Positions 1-5,490 of a stretch of 5,490 nucleotides of DNA are shown here, in pieces. The DNA lies in assembly GCA_002393705.1 (NCBI GenBank), contig DGTH01000116.1:1-5490 (forward strand). The letters are read 5' to 3'. The stretch comes from Prevotella sp. UBA4341 (GTDB lineage: Bacteria; Bacteroidota; Bacteroidia; Bacteroidales; Bacteroidaceae). The notes beneath the pieces are model-generated. The model searched no databases. It worked only from the letters and a program-made list of their open reading frames with translations, and had not been told where the DNA came from. Position numbers and translations under genes: made by a program. Each line of letters starts with the position of its first letter. Position 1 is the first letter of the stretch.

Positions 1-110
1 TGGTCAACGGTAACTCACAGATACAGGCTGGCGACTCCGTCATGGTGTTCTGCCACGAACACAACCTGAAGAAAGTAGAGAAATACTTCAAGCCAAGCAA
101 GCTATGGTAA
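1..110 (+). CDS. trkA: TrkA potassium uptake regulator, C-terminal end (partial)
   Basis: Only the last 35 codons are inside the window (reading frame begins at base 3, stop TAA at 108-110); the rest lies upstream. The visible peptide contains AGDSVMVFCHEHNLKKVEKYF-like residues, the end of an RCK_C/TrkA_C domain: an 'I-x-AGD-x-V-x-V' strand followed by a helix with 'KKVEKYF'. TrkA is the cytoplasmic NAD(H)/nucleotide-binding subunit that gates the TrkH K+ channel. The assignment is strongly supported by context, because the stop codon overlaps the start of trkH by 7 bases (ATGGTAA), implying translational coupling of the two subunits. The N-terminal RCK domains and Rossmann glycine motif cannot be checked here. 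An alternative RCK_C-containing transporter protein is possible but unlikely given the neighbour. Confidence 0.85.
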   Translation, partial: VNGNSQIQAGDSVMVFCHEHNLKKVEKYFKPSKLW

Positions 111-1561
111 ACTTCGGACTGGTATCGAAAATCATCGGACAGCTGCTGTTCCTGGAGAGCTTCCTCATGTCGTGGTGCGTAGCCATGAGCTACGGCTATG
201 GCGAGGACGACAGCATCGCGTTCCTCATTTCTACCATCCTAACGCTCTCGGGCGGTCTGGTCTTCCTGTATGCCGGCCGCAACGCGAGCAGCAACATGAG
301 CCGCCGCGACTCTTACTTCGTGGTGACGGCCACATGGGTGACGTTCTCCGTCTTTGGCATGTTGCCTTACATGATTGGCGGCTACATCACCAACCTGACC
401 GATGCTTACTTCGAGACCATGTCGGGCTTTACTACCACCGGGGCCTCTATCCTCGACGACGTAGAGGCGCTCCCCCACGGCATTTTGTTCTGGCGTTCCC
501 TGTCGCAGTGGATAGGCGGTTTGGGAATCGTCTTCTTCACCATTGCCATCCTGCCGTCCATGGCAGGGGGTAGCGTGCGCGTGTTCGCAGCCGAAGCTAC
601 TGGCCCCATCCGCACCAAGATGCACCCGAAGCTCTCCACCAACGCCAAGTGGATATGGACCATCTACCTGGGTCTTACCGTGGCCTGCGTACTCAGCTAC
701 TGGGCGGTAGGCATGGAGTGGTTCGACAGCGTCAACTTTGCCATGACCACCACGGCGACGGGCGGTTTCTCGACTCACAACGACAATGCGGCACTGTTCT
801 TTACACCCGCCGTTGAGTATATATCGGCACTGTTCCAGTTTCTGGCCGGCATCAACTTCACCCTGCTCTACCTCTCGCTCTTCAAGCGCCGCTGGCGTGA
901 CCTGCTGCGCAACTCGGAGTTCAAGGTCTATCTGGGCATCGTCGTCGTGGCCACGCTCGCCATTATGTACCAGCTCTACACCCGCGTAGGCTACGGCTTG
1001 GAGCACTCCCTGCGTTCGGCCCTCTTCCAGGTGGTTTCGTTCATGACTACTACGGGCATGTTCAGCGACAATGCGGCCGTCTGGCCCCACTTTACGTGGG
1101 TCATTCTGGGCATGCTGATGCTCGTCGGTGCTTCGGCCGGCAGCACCAGTGGCGGTTTCAAGTGTGTCAGGGCACTGATGGTCTTCGAGGTCATGCGCAA
1201 CGAGTTCCGCCGCATTCTCCACCCCAACGCCGTGCTGCCCGTCAAGGTGAGCGGACAGCCCGTACCGCAGTCGAAGATTACGACGCTCATGTCGTTCTTC
1301 GCCATCTACATCATCATCTGTGCCACCTGTGCCATCATCATGAACACGGCCGGGGTGGATACCATCAATGCCATTGGCATATCGCTCGGCCTCATCAGCA
1401 ACGTGGGTCCTTCGCTTGACTTAGAGATAGGCGACTCCATGTCGTGGAGCCAGCTGCCAGCCTACATCAAGTGGACCTGCTCGTTCCTCATGCTCGTAGG
1501 CCGTCTGGAGATTCTCTCCGTGCTGGTGCTCTTTACCCGAAGCTACTGGAAAGACAATTAA
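104..1561 (+). CDS. trkH: TrkH family potassium uptake protein, channel subunit
   Basis: This is an inner-membrane K+-translocating subunit that works with TrkA. The 485-residue length is normal for TrkH. Four pore-loop repeats are visible, each with the filter glycine: TTTGAS (110-115), TTATGGFS (216-223), TTTGM (315-319) and SNVGPSL (432-438). Hydrophobic membrane segments surround each loop (about 5-27, 37-57, 70-95, 127-150, 184-203, 235-260, 274-292, 329-349, 396-415, 455-478). The segment GASAGSTSGGFK (342-353) matches the glycine/serine-rich intramembrane gating loop after the third pore, and GRLEILSVLVLF (466-477) matches the conserved C-terminal TrkH motif. The ATG at 104 is preferred because it overlaps the trkA stop by 7 bases and leaves a full first helix. 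No sign of truncation or frameshift. Family assignment is secure; distinguishing TrkH from KtrB-like relatives rests on length and the upstream TrkA remnant. Confidence 0.96.
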   Translation: MVNFGLVSKIIGQLLFLESFLMSWCVAMSYGYGEDDSIAFLISTILTLSGGLVFLYAGRNASSNMSRRDSYFVVTATWVTFSVFGMLPYMIGGYITNLTDAYFETMSGFTTTGASILDDVEALPHGILFWRSLSQWIGGLGIVFFTIAILPSMAGGSVRVFAAEATGPIRTKMHPKLSTNAKWIWTIYLGLTVACVLSYWAVGMEWFDSVNFAMTTTATGGFSTHNDNAALFFTPAVEYISALFQFLAGINFTLLYLSLFKRRWRDLLRNSEFKVYLGIVVVATLAIMYQLYTRVGYGLEHSLRSALFQVVSFMTTTGMFSDNAAVWPHFTWVILGMLMLVGASAGSTSGGFKCVRALMVFEVMRNEFRRILHPNAVLPVKVSGQPVPQSKITTLMSFFAIYIIICATCAIIMNTAGVDTINAIGISLGLISNVGPSLDLEIGDSMSWSQLPAYIKWTCSFLMLVGRLEILSVLVLFTRSYWKDN

Positions 1562-1596
1562 AGTTTACAGTTCATAGTTCATCATTTATAGTTATG
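1562..1596 (+). repeat. Degenerate 7-bp tandem repeat between trkH and manA
   Basis: The gap after the trkH stop splits cleanly into consecutive heptamers: agtttac, agttcat, agttcat, catttat, agttatg. Units 2 and 3 are identical, the others differ from agttcat at two or three positions, and the last unit contains the manA start codon ATG (1594-1596). The tract is AT-rich, in contrast to the GC-rich genes on both sides. It occupies the entire intergenic gap, so it also forms the translation initiation region of manA; no Shine-Dalgarno-like purine run is visible. Similar agttcat/agtttat heptads occur between genes in Bacteroidetes, as I recall; no function can be read from the sequence. Confidence 0.7.
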
Positions 1597-2520
1597 CCAA
1601 ACTACTACAAATTCACACCCCTGCTGAAGACGCTCATCTGGGGTACCGAGAGCTGGCAGATAAGCGGCGTACCCGGCAACGAAACCGTGACGGACGCCTC
1701 CAGCGTCCAAACCCTCAACGAGTTAGTAAAAGAACTGCAAGGCCGCCTCGTAGGCAAGGCCAACTACCGCCGCTTCGGCGACGAGTTTCCGCTGCTCATC
1801 AAGTTCATCGACGCCCACCAAGACCTGAGCATCCAGGTGCACCCCACCGACGAGATAGCGCACCGTCAGGGCAAGCCTCGCGGCAAGACGGAGATGTGGT
1901 ACGTCATGGACTCTGCCCCTACGGCTACGCTCTACAACGGACTGAAGCAGCAGATAACACCCGAGGAGTACAAGCAGATGGTAGAGAACAACACCATCTG
2001 TGACGCCTTGGCCCGCTACAACGTCAAGGAGGGCGACTGCTTCTTCATACCCGCCGGGCGCATCCACGCCATTGGTGCCGGCTGCTACCTGGCCGAGATA
2101 CAGCAGACCAGCGACGTGACCTACCGCATCTACGACTACAAGCGCCGCGACAAGGACGGCAACCTGCGCGAGCTGCACACCGAACTGGCCGCCGAGAGCA
2201 TCAATTACACGGTGCTCAAAGACTACCGCCAGCAATACACGCCCCAGAAGAACGAGGGGCAGCTACTGGTGGAGTGTCCCTACTTCAACACGGCCGTCTA
2301 TGACCTTACGGAGCCTATGGCCATCGACTACTCCGAACTGGACAGCTTTGTCATCCTGATTGGCCTGAAGGGCGAGGGGACGCTCGACATAGACGGCGAG
2401 GAAGTAGCCTTCGGCAAGGGCGACACCATCCTGCTGCCGGCCTATATAAATAATGTACGCGCGAGGGGTACGGTCAAGTTTCTGGAGACTTACGTATTGT
2501 CTGACGACTCTGCCGACTGA
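1594..2520 (+). CDS. manA: Class I mannose-6-phosphate isomerase
   Basis: This cytoplasmic Zn-dependent cupin enzyme interconverts mannose-6-phosphate and fructose-6-phosphate, feeding mannose catabolism or GDP-mannose synthesis. The product is 308 residues, matching the short class I (Bacillus-like) form. Expected zinc ligands are present: Gln81 and His83 in QVHP, Glu100 in GKTEMWYV, and His158 in IPAGRIHAIGAG. The catalytic arginine region is Arg178 in TSDVTYRIYDY. An N-terminal KTLIWG segment (12-17) and a C-terminal cupin-like strand set (about 250-300) complete the fold. The frame stays open upstream to 1444, but that part overlaps the end of trkH and translates to an unrelated peptide. 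The ATG at 1594 gives the typical family N-terminus (MPNYYKFTPLLKT), so I chose it. The gene is 32 bases after trkH and could share its transcript. Its 3' end overlaps the opposing DUF4435 gene by 31 bases. Confidence 0.95.
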   Translation: MPNYYKFTPLLKTLIWGTESWQISGVPGNETVTDASSVQTLNELVKELQGRLVGKANYRRFGDEFPLLIKFIDAHQDLSIQVHPTDEIAHRQGKPRGKTEMWYVMDSAPTATLYNGLKQQITPEEYKQMVENNTICDALARYNVKEGDCFFIPAGRIHAIGAGCYLAEIQQTSDVTYRIYDYKRRDKDGNLRELHTELAAESINYTVLKDYRQQYTPQKNEGQLLVECPYFNTAVYDLTEPMAIDYSELDSFVILIGLKGEGTLDIDGEEVAFGKGDTILLPAYINNVRARGTVKFLETYVLSDDSAD

Positions 2521-3506
2521 GTAGAAGCGAGGAACCGTTCCACGTCATCTTGCGTACGGCGGAAGGGTTCTGAATTAATGTAACCGGTGTTTTTCTTGAG
2601 CATCTGACGTATGTCCTGCAACGAGTGTTCGTAGCAGGACATTTCGTTTTTGCGCTGCATGTGGTGAATGGCCGTGCGCTGTATCTCCTCCTGGCGCTCC
2701 TGTCGCAGGCGGTTGCACACCTTCGTCATAATGGGCACTACGACATTGTCGAAGAGCGAGTGGCCCTGAATGTAGAGGTAGGTGGTCTGCGGCGTAACAC
2801 CAAGGTCGCGCACGCTCTGCTTGGTCTGGAGGTAGGCGTCTTTGTTGCCGGGAAACTCGCTCTGCAGCTGCCGTATCTTGGTGTTTACCTTCCGGCGCAG
2901 GTGGTCAATAGAGGGCTGCGGCTGCTGCACATTGAAGCCGCCCGGGTCAATGATGCGGGCCAGATCGGCCAGCGAGAAGCGGTTATGGTTGCCGGTACGG
3001 TAAATCCAAACGGACCATACAAAGAGGGGGAAGATGGCTTCGCTGTACTGCCTGAGGTAGTCGCGGAAGTCGAAGATGCGGTGGTCGTTCAGCGTAACGG
3101 CCGTGCAGACGTCGTGCAGCGAGGGAGCGTAGCACTGCAGGTTTTCAATGGCGTAGGCATAGGTGTGAAACACGTACGGACTCTGCAGGACGTTACGTGA
3201 CTGCGGCGTCACTCCCTGCAGCAGGTAGTCATAGTCAGCATCGACACAGGCTATCATGCTGGGGCCCACGCTCTTGCCTATGAAGTTCATGAGCACCGAC
3301 TTCTTGCCGCGCTCCAGCTTCTTGTGGGATGGCAACATAACCTCGAAGTAGCGCGTGTCGTCCTCGAAACGGCTCAGCACGGTGCGCCAGAAGTAGATGT
3401 CATCGTAGCTCTCCACATAGGCTACGATGCGTCGTCGCTTATTCTTGGCTGCCAGGCGGTTAGCCGCGTCAAGGTAGCCGCTGGTAATGTTGTCACGGAG
3501 TTTCAT
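2490..3506 (-). CDS. DUF4435 (TOPRIM-like) protein, AriB-like partner of the upstream ATPase
   Basis: A 338-residue protein of the DUF4435 family, the family of AriB, the effector nuclease of the PARIS anti-phage system. Visible family features: VAYVESYDDIYFW (28-40), where Glu32 fits the TOPRIM glutamate; GKKSVLMNF (67-75); CVDADYDYLL (87-96), where Asp89/Asp91/Asp93 fit the TOPRIM acidic DxD motif after a hydrophobic strand; YAYAIENLQCY (116-126), the DUF4435 'Y-x-IEN' motif; and LYIQGHSLFDN (244-254) near the end of the core. A charged, probably helical C-terminus (265-330) follows. There is no signal peptide or membrane segment, so it is cytoplasmic. The ATG lies 9 bases after the ATPase stop, in the ariA-ariB order. 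Its stop lies 31 bases inside the 3' end of manA. Nuclease activity is inferred from the motifs. The family is sure; a true defence role is uncertain, since AAA/DUF4435 pairs also occur outside PARIS. Confidence 0.85.
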   Translation of the reverse strand: MKLRDNITSGYLDAANRLAAKNKRRRIVAYVESYDDIYFWRTVLSRFEDDTRYFEVMLPSHKKLERGKKSVLMNFIGKSVGPSMIACVDADYDYLLQGVTPQSRNVLQSPYVFHTYAYAIENLQCYAPSLHDVCTAVTLNDHRIFDFRDYLRQYSEAIFPLFVWSVWIYRTGNHNRFSLADLARIIDPGGFNVQQPQPSIDHLRRKVNTKIRQLQSEFPGNKDAYLQTKQSVRDLGVTPQTTYLYIQGHSLFDNVVVPIMTKVCNRLRQERQEEIQRTAIHHMQRKNEMSCYEHSLQDIRQMLKKNTGYINSEPFRRTQDDVERFLASTQSAESSDNT

Positions 3507-3515
3507 GGGTCCAGG

Positions 3516-4271
3516 CTACTGAATAGTGATGTCGTTCACTTCCGTCACGCTGTCGAGCCAGCCGTTCATGATGACGGCGGGCGAGTGGGTAGTCAGAATA
3601 ATCTGTACGTTGGGGTTCAGCTCCAGTATCAGGTCGATGAGCCGCTTCTGCCACTCTATGTGCAGGCTGACCTCCGGCTCGTCCATGAAGAGCACGTAGG
3701 GCTGCTGGTCTTCCACGAGCACCATGAGCATGATGGCCAGCATCTGCTTCTCGCCCGACGACAGCAGGTTGGGCGTCAGCGTCTCGCCTATCTGGGAGAA
3801 GCGTATCTCGTTCTCGGTGCGAATGATTTTCTTGCCCGTCTCTTCAAACAGGTCGTCAATGATGTCCTGGAAACGGCGCTTGGGTTCAGAGAGCAGCTGG
3901 GCCGCCTCGGTGTTGCCCTTTTGCAGTTCGGCAATGATGCGGTTGCCTATGTTCACCTGGTAGTCCAGGTACTTATGCTGCAAGCGGGCCAGCATGTTGT
4001 CGTCGCCGCCCTGCGCCCGTATCATGTCGTAGCGAATCCACTTGGCGTCCTCGGGCTCCACCTTGAGTCTGACGCCTTTCAGCATGTGGCTGGGAAACTC
4101 GCCGCCGGCCGAGAGCCCTTTCTCCACCTTGTTCAGGATGGTGCTCTTGCCCACGCCGTTAATACCACTGAGAATGTTCACCTTCGGGTCCAGGTTCCAC
4201 AGAATGTGCTTCTTGCCGCCCCAAAGGGAGTCTATCTCTATCTGCTTGATGTAGTTCGCGTATTTCTGCAT
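3516..4271 (-). CDS. Compact ABC/AAA-type ATPase (AAA_21-like), AriA-like partner of DUF4435
   Basis: A 251-residue soluble ATPase with the full set of SMC/ABC-class motifs. These are Walker A GINGVGKST (36-44), signature LSSGEKQ (170-176), Walker B YVLFMDEPE (192-200) with catalytic Glu198, a D-loop region VSLHIEWQ (201-208), and the switch histidine His229 in TTHSPAVI. The head is split by about 125 residues of mostly charged, helix-like sequence (45-165), far too short for an SMC-type coiled coil. There are no membrane segments, so it is not a transporter ATPase by itself. Such ATPases form composite sites by dimerising or oligomerising head to head. In PARIS the AriA ATPase scaffolds and restrains the DUF4435 effector, and this gene lies 9 bases upstream of a DUF4435 gene in that same order. 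It begins 8 bases after the FKBP stop. It is clearly shorter than I recall for AriA, so I call it AriA-like rather than AriA. Confidence 0.87.
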   Translation of the reverse strand: MQKYANYIKQIEIDSLWGGKKHILWNLDPKVNILSGINGVGKSTILNKVEKGLSAGGEFPSHMLKGVRLKVEPEDAKWIRYDMIRAQGGDDNMLARLQHKYLDYQVNIGNRIIAELQKGNTEAAQLLSEPKRRFQDIIDDLFEETGKKIIRTENEIRFSQIGETLTPNLLSSGEKQMLAIMLMVLVEDQQPYVLFMDEPEVSLHIEWQKRLIDLILELNPNVQIILTTHSPAVIMNGWLDSVTEVNDITIQ

Positions 4272-4279
4272 AAAACGGC

Positions 4280-4903
4280 TTAGTTTTCGCGGTCGCCCCG
4301 CTTATTGGTCCAGAAGTCGATGAGCCAAATGTCGAAGATGAGGGTGCTGTAGGCCGGAATGCTGCCGTGCTCGGTGGTTCCGTAGCCTAACTGGTAGGGA
4401 ATGGTGACGCGCCAGTGGTCGCCACGATGCATGCGGGTCAGCGCCGAGGTGAAGCCTGCGACGAAGTCGGAACAGACGGGCAAGCGGTAGCCGGTGACGA
4501 CGCCCGACACGGTGACGGCCAACTTGCAGGGCTGGTCCACGTGCAGGTCGGGCTGGCGGCCCGTAAAGCTCTTGTCGAACAGCAGGCCCTCGGGGTGGGT
4601 GGTCGAGGGAATGAGCCGTCCGCTGTAGTGTATGAGCACGGAGTCGTTGTAGTAGGGAGACACCTCGCCGGCTCCCTGCTCAATACGATCTACAAGGATG
4701 CAGTCGGTGTGGGCGGGGGTCATGCCCTCGCCCAACGACCACTTGCTGATGATGTTATTAGCACTATAGGTCTGGTACACTTTCTCGAAGTACGCCTCGT
4801 TGCGGTTCTGCCAGTCGGGGTACTCTTCCTCGGTGCCGTCGTTGGTGCTACAGCCCGTAGCCACCAGGGCCCAAATGCTCAATATGTAGAGTAGTTTCTT
4901 CAT
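4280..4903 (-). CDS. FKBP-type peptidyl-prolyl cis-trans isomerase, lipoprotein
   Basis: A 207-residue prolyl isomerase/chaperone predicted to be exported and lipid-anchored. The N-terminus has KK, a hydrophobic stretch and a lipobox ending ATGC, with Cys18 as the lipidated residue. It is followed by STNDGTEEE, an acid-rich start that would suit surface display in Bacteroidetes (inference). The FKBP domain covers about 85-197: VLIHYSG (89-95, Tyr93), FDKSF (109-113, Phe109/Asp110), FVAGFTSAL (147-155), IPYQLGYG (168-175, Tyr174) and LIFDIWLIDF (188-197, Phe190). The position of the usual binding-pocket tryptophan is Phe151. Between FDKSF and FVAGF there are about 19 more residues than in the minimal FKBP12 domain, with Cys126 and Cys144 in that stretch. 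The ATG is 6 bases after the glyS stop, and the ATPase gene starts 8 bases after this gene ends. Isomerase fold is confident; client proteins are unknown. Confidence 0.9.
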   Translation of the reverse strand: MKKLLYILSIWALVATGCSTNDGTEEEYPDWQNRNEAYFEKVYQTYSANNIISKWSLGEGMTPAHTDCILVDRIEQGAGEVSPYYNDSVLIHYSGRLIPSTTHPEGLLFDKSFTGRQPDLHVDQPCKLAVTVSGVVTGYRLPVCSDFVAGFTSALTRMHRGDHWRVTIPYQLGYGTTEHGSIPAYSTLIFDIWLIDFWTNKRGDREN

Positions 4904-4909
4904 GCTGTG

Positions 4910-5490
4910 TTACTGCAGTTTCTTCAGCAGCGAGACAATGCTCACCTTGTCTTCAATAATCGAGGCCAGCTGCTCTATCTTGACGCGTTCCTGCTGCATG
5001 GTGTCGCGGAAACGAAGCGTGACGCAGCCGTCCTCGAGCGTGTCGTGATCGACGGTGACACAGTAGGGTGTGCCGATGGCGTCCTGACGGCGGTAGCGCT
5101 TGCCGATGGAGTCCTTCTCGTCGTACTGGTAGGAGAAGTCGTACTTGAGCTCGTCGACCACCTTCTGGGCCACCTCGGGCAGGCCGTCCTTCTTCACGAG
5201 CGGCATCACGGCCACCTTGATCGGGGCGAGCGGGGCGGGAATCTTCATCACGACGCGCTCCTCGCCGTTCTCGAGTTTCTCGACCGTGTAGCTGTGGGCC
5301 AGGACGGCCAGGCACATGCGGTCCACGCCGATGGACGTCTCGATGACGTACGGGGTGTAGGAGACATTCTCCTCCGGATCAAAGTACTCGATCTTCTTGC
5401 CGGAGAACTTCTGGTGGTTCCCCAGGTCGAAGTTCGTGCGGCTGTGGATGCCTTCGATTTCCTTGAAGCCGAACGGGAAGTTGAATTCGA
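4910..5490 (-). CDS. glyS: Glycyl-tRNA synthetase, C-terminal part (partial)
   Basis: The gene enters from the right edge and 192 residues plus the TAA stop (4910-4912) are visible, out of roughly 500 expected for the single-chain homodimeric class II enzyme. It charges tRNA-Gly with glycine in the cytoplasm. The visible part starts in the catalytic core with FNFPFGFKEIEGIHSRTNFD-type sequence (encoded at about 5430-5490), typical of this enzyme class, then the class II motif 3 region ETSIGVDRMCLAVL. The HGTP anticodon-binding domain follows: an APLAPIKVAVMPL strand, then KRYRRQDAIGTPYCVTVD, and VTLRFRDTMQQERV near the C-terminus. The reading frame is open to the window edge, so the GTG at 5326 (the Val of GVDRM) is internal and not a start. 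FKBP starts 6 bases downstream. This is the (alpha)2 type, not the split alpha/beta type, consistent with Bacteroidetes. Confidence 0.95.
   Translation of the reverse strand, partial: EFNFPFGFKEIEGIHSRTNFDLGNHQKFSGKKIEYFDPEENVSYTPYVIETSIGVDRMCLAVLAHSYTVEKLENGEERVVMKIPAPLAPIKVAVMPLVKKDGLPEVAQKVVDELKYDFSYQYDEKDSIGKRYRRQDAIGTPYCVTVDHDTLEDGCVTLRFRDTMQQERVKIEQLASIIEDKVSIVSLLKKLQ

Larger units (their letters stand above)
2490..5490 (-). other. Probable operon: glyS - FKBP lipoprotein - ATPase - DUF4435
   Basis: Four consecutive minus-strand genes are separated by 6 bases (4904-4909), 8 bases (4272-4279) and 9 bases (3507-3515). No gap is large enough for a promoter or an intrinsic terminator, so one transcript starting upstream of glyS, outside the window, is the simplest reading. 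I saw no complete Bacteroidetes -7 element (TAnnTTTG) in the gaps. The ATPase and DUF4435 genes would then be expressed with a housekeeping tRNA synthetase. Promoters inside the upstream coding sequences cannot be excluded by eye. Confidence 0.7.

Noticed and set aside
239..1222. Long open frame antisense to trkH (327 codons)
   Set aside because: It lies entirely opposite a TrkH gene with all four pore motifs. The translation is polar and low in recognisable motifs, as expected for an antisense shadow in GC-rich DNA.
1444..1593. N-terminal extension of manA back into trkH
   Set aside because: The extra 50 residues are an out-of-frame translation of the trkH end and the repeat tract. The class I isomerase N-terminus begins at the ATG at 1594.
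2526..2545. Palindrome ggaac-c-gttcc just after manA as a terminator
   Set aside because: The loop would be a single base, there is no T-run, and the site lies inside the DUF4435 coding region.
2490..4271. Recently acquired genomic island
   Set aside because: By eye, base composition and codon use match the flanking genes, there are no direct repeats, tRNA genes, integrase or transposase in the window, and the junctions are tight operon spacings.
3324..4283. Plus-strand open frame of 319 codons across the ATPase and start of DUF4435
   Set aside because: It spans two genes with clear family motifs on the other strand, and its product (rich in V, H, L, Q) resembles no family. It is an antisense shadow.
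4953..5326. Separate short gene beginning at the GTG at 5326 or in the alternative frame
   Set aside because: The GTG is an internal valine codon of glycyl-tRNA synthetase motif 3, and the frame continues open to the window edge with conserved synthetase sequence; the alternative frame is a shadow.

Overview
The window looks like a Bacteroidales chromosome, most likely a GC-rich member of the Prevotellaceae. The evidence is the protein style (a Bacteroidetes-type lipoprotein FKBP, a eukaryote-like single-chain glycyl-tRNA synthetase, a compact class I mannose-6-phosphate isomerase), the absence of clear Shine-Dalgarno sequences, and an AT-rich heptameric repeat in the only sizeable intergenic gap. 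The family-level placement is inference. The DNA is very compact: no non-coding gap exceeds about 32 bases, and I see no RNA gene, CRISPR array, insertion sequence or convincing intrinsic terminator.

Plus strand, left half: the last 35 codons of a TrkA potassium-uptake regulator overlap by 7 bases the start of a complete TrkH potassium channel subunit, forming a trkA-trkH K+ uptake operon. After a 32-base gap made of degenerate 7-bp repeats comes a complete mannose-6-phosphate isomerase (manA), which links fructose-6-phosphate to mannose/GDP-mannose metabolism.

Minus strand, right half (read from the right edge leftwards): the C-terminal 192 residues of glycyl-tRNA synthetase, then an FKBP-type prolyl isomerase lipoprotein, then a compact ABC/AAA-type ATPase, then a DUF4435 (TOPRIM-like) protein. 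The three intergenic gaps are only 6, 8 and 9 bases, so the four genes read as one operon. The DUF4435 gene runs 31 bases into the 3' end of manA, tail to tail.

The most interesting content is the ATPase + DUF4435 pair. It has the same domain partnership and gene order as the PARIS anti-phage system (AriA ATPase, AriB DUF4435 nuclease), but the ATPase is much shorter and the pair sits at the end of a housekeeping operon headed by a tRNA synthetase, not in an obvious mobile island. Known PARIS effectors act on tRNA, so co-transcription with a tRNA synthetase is a suggestive but unproven link.
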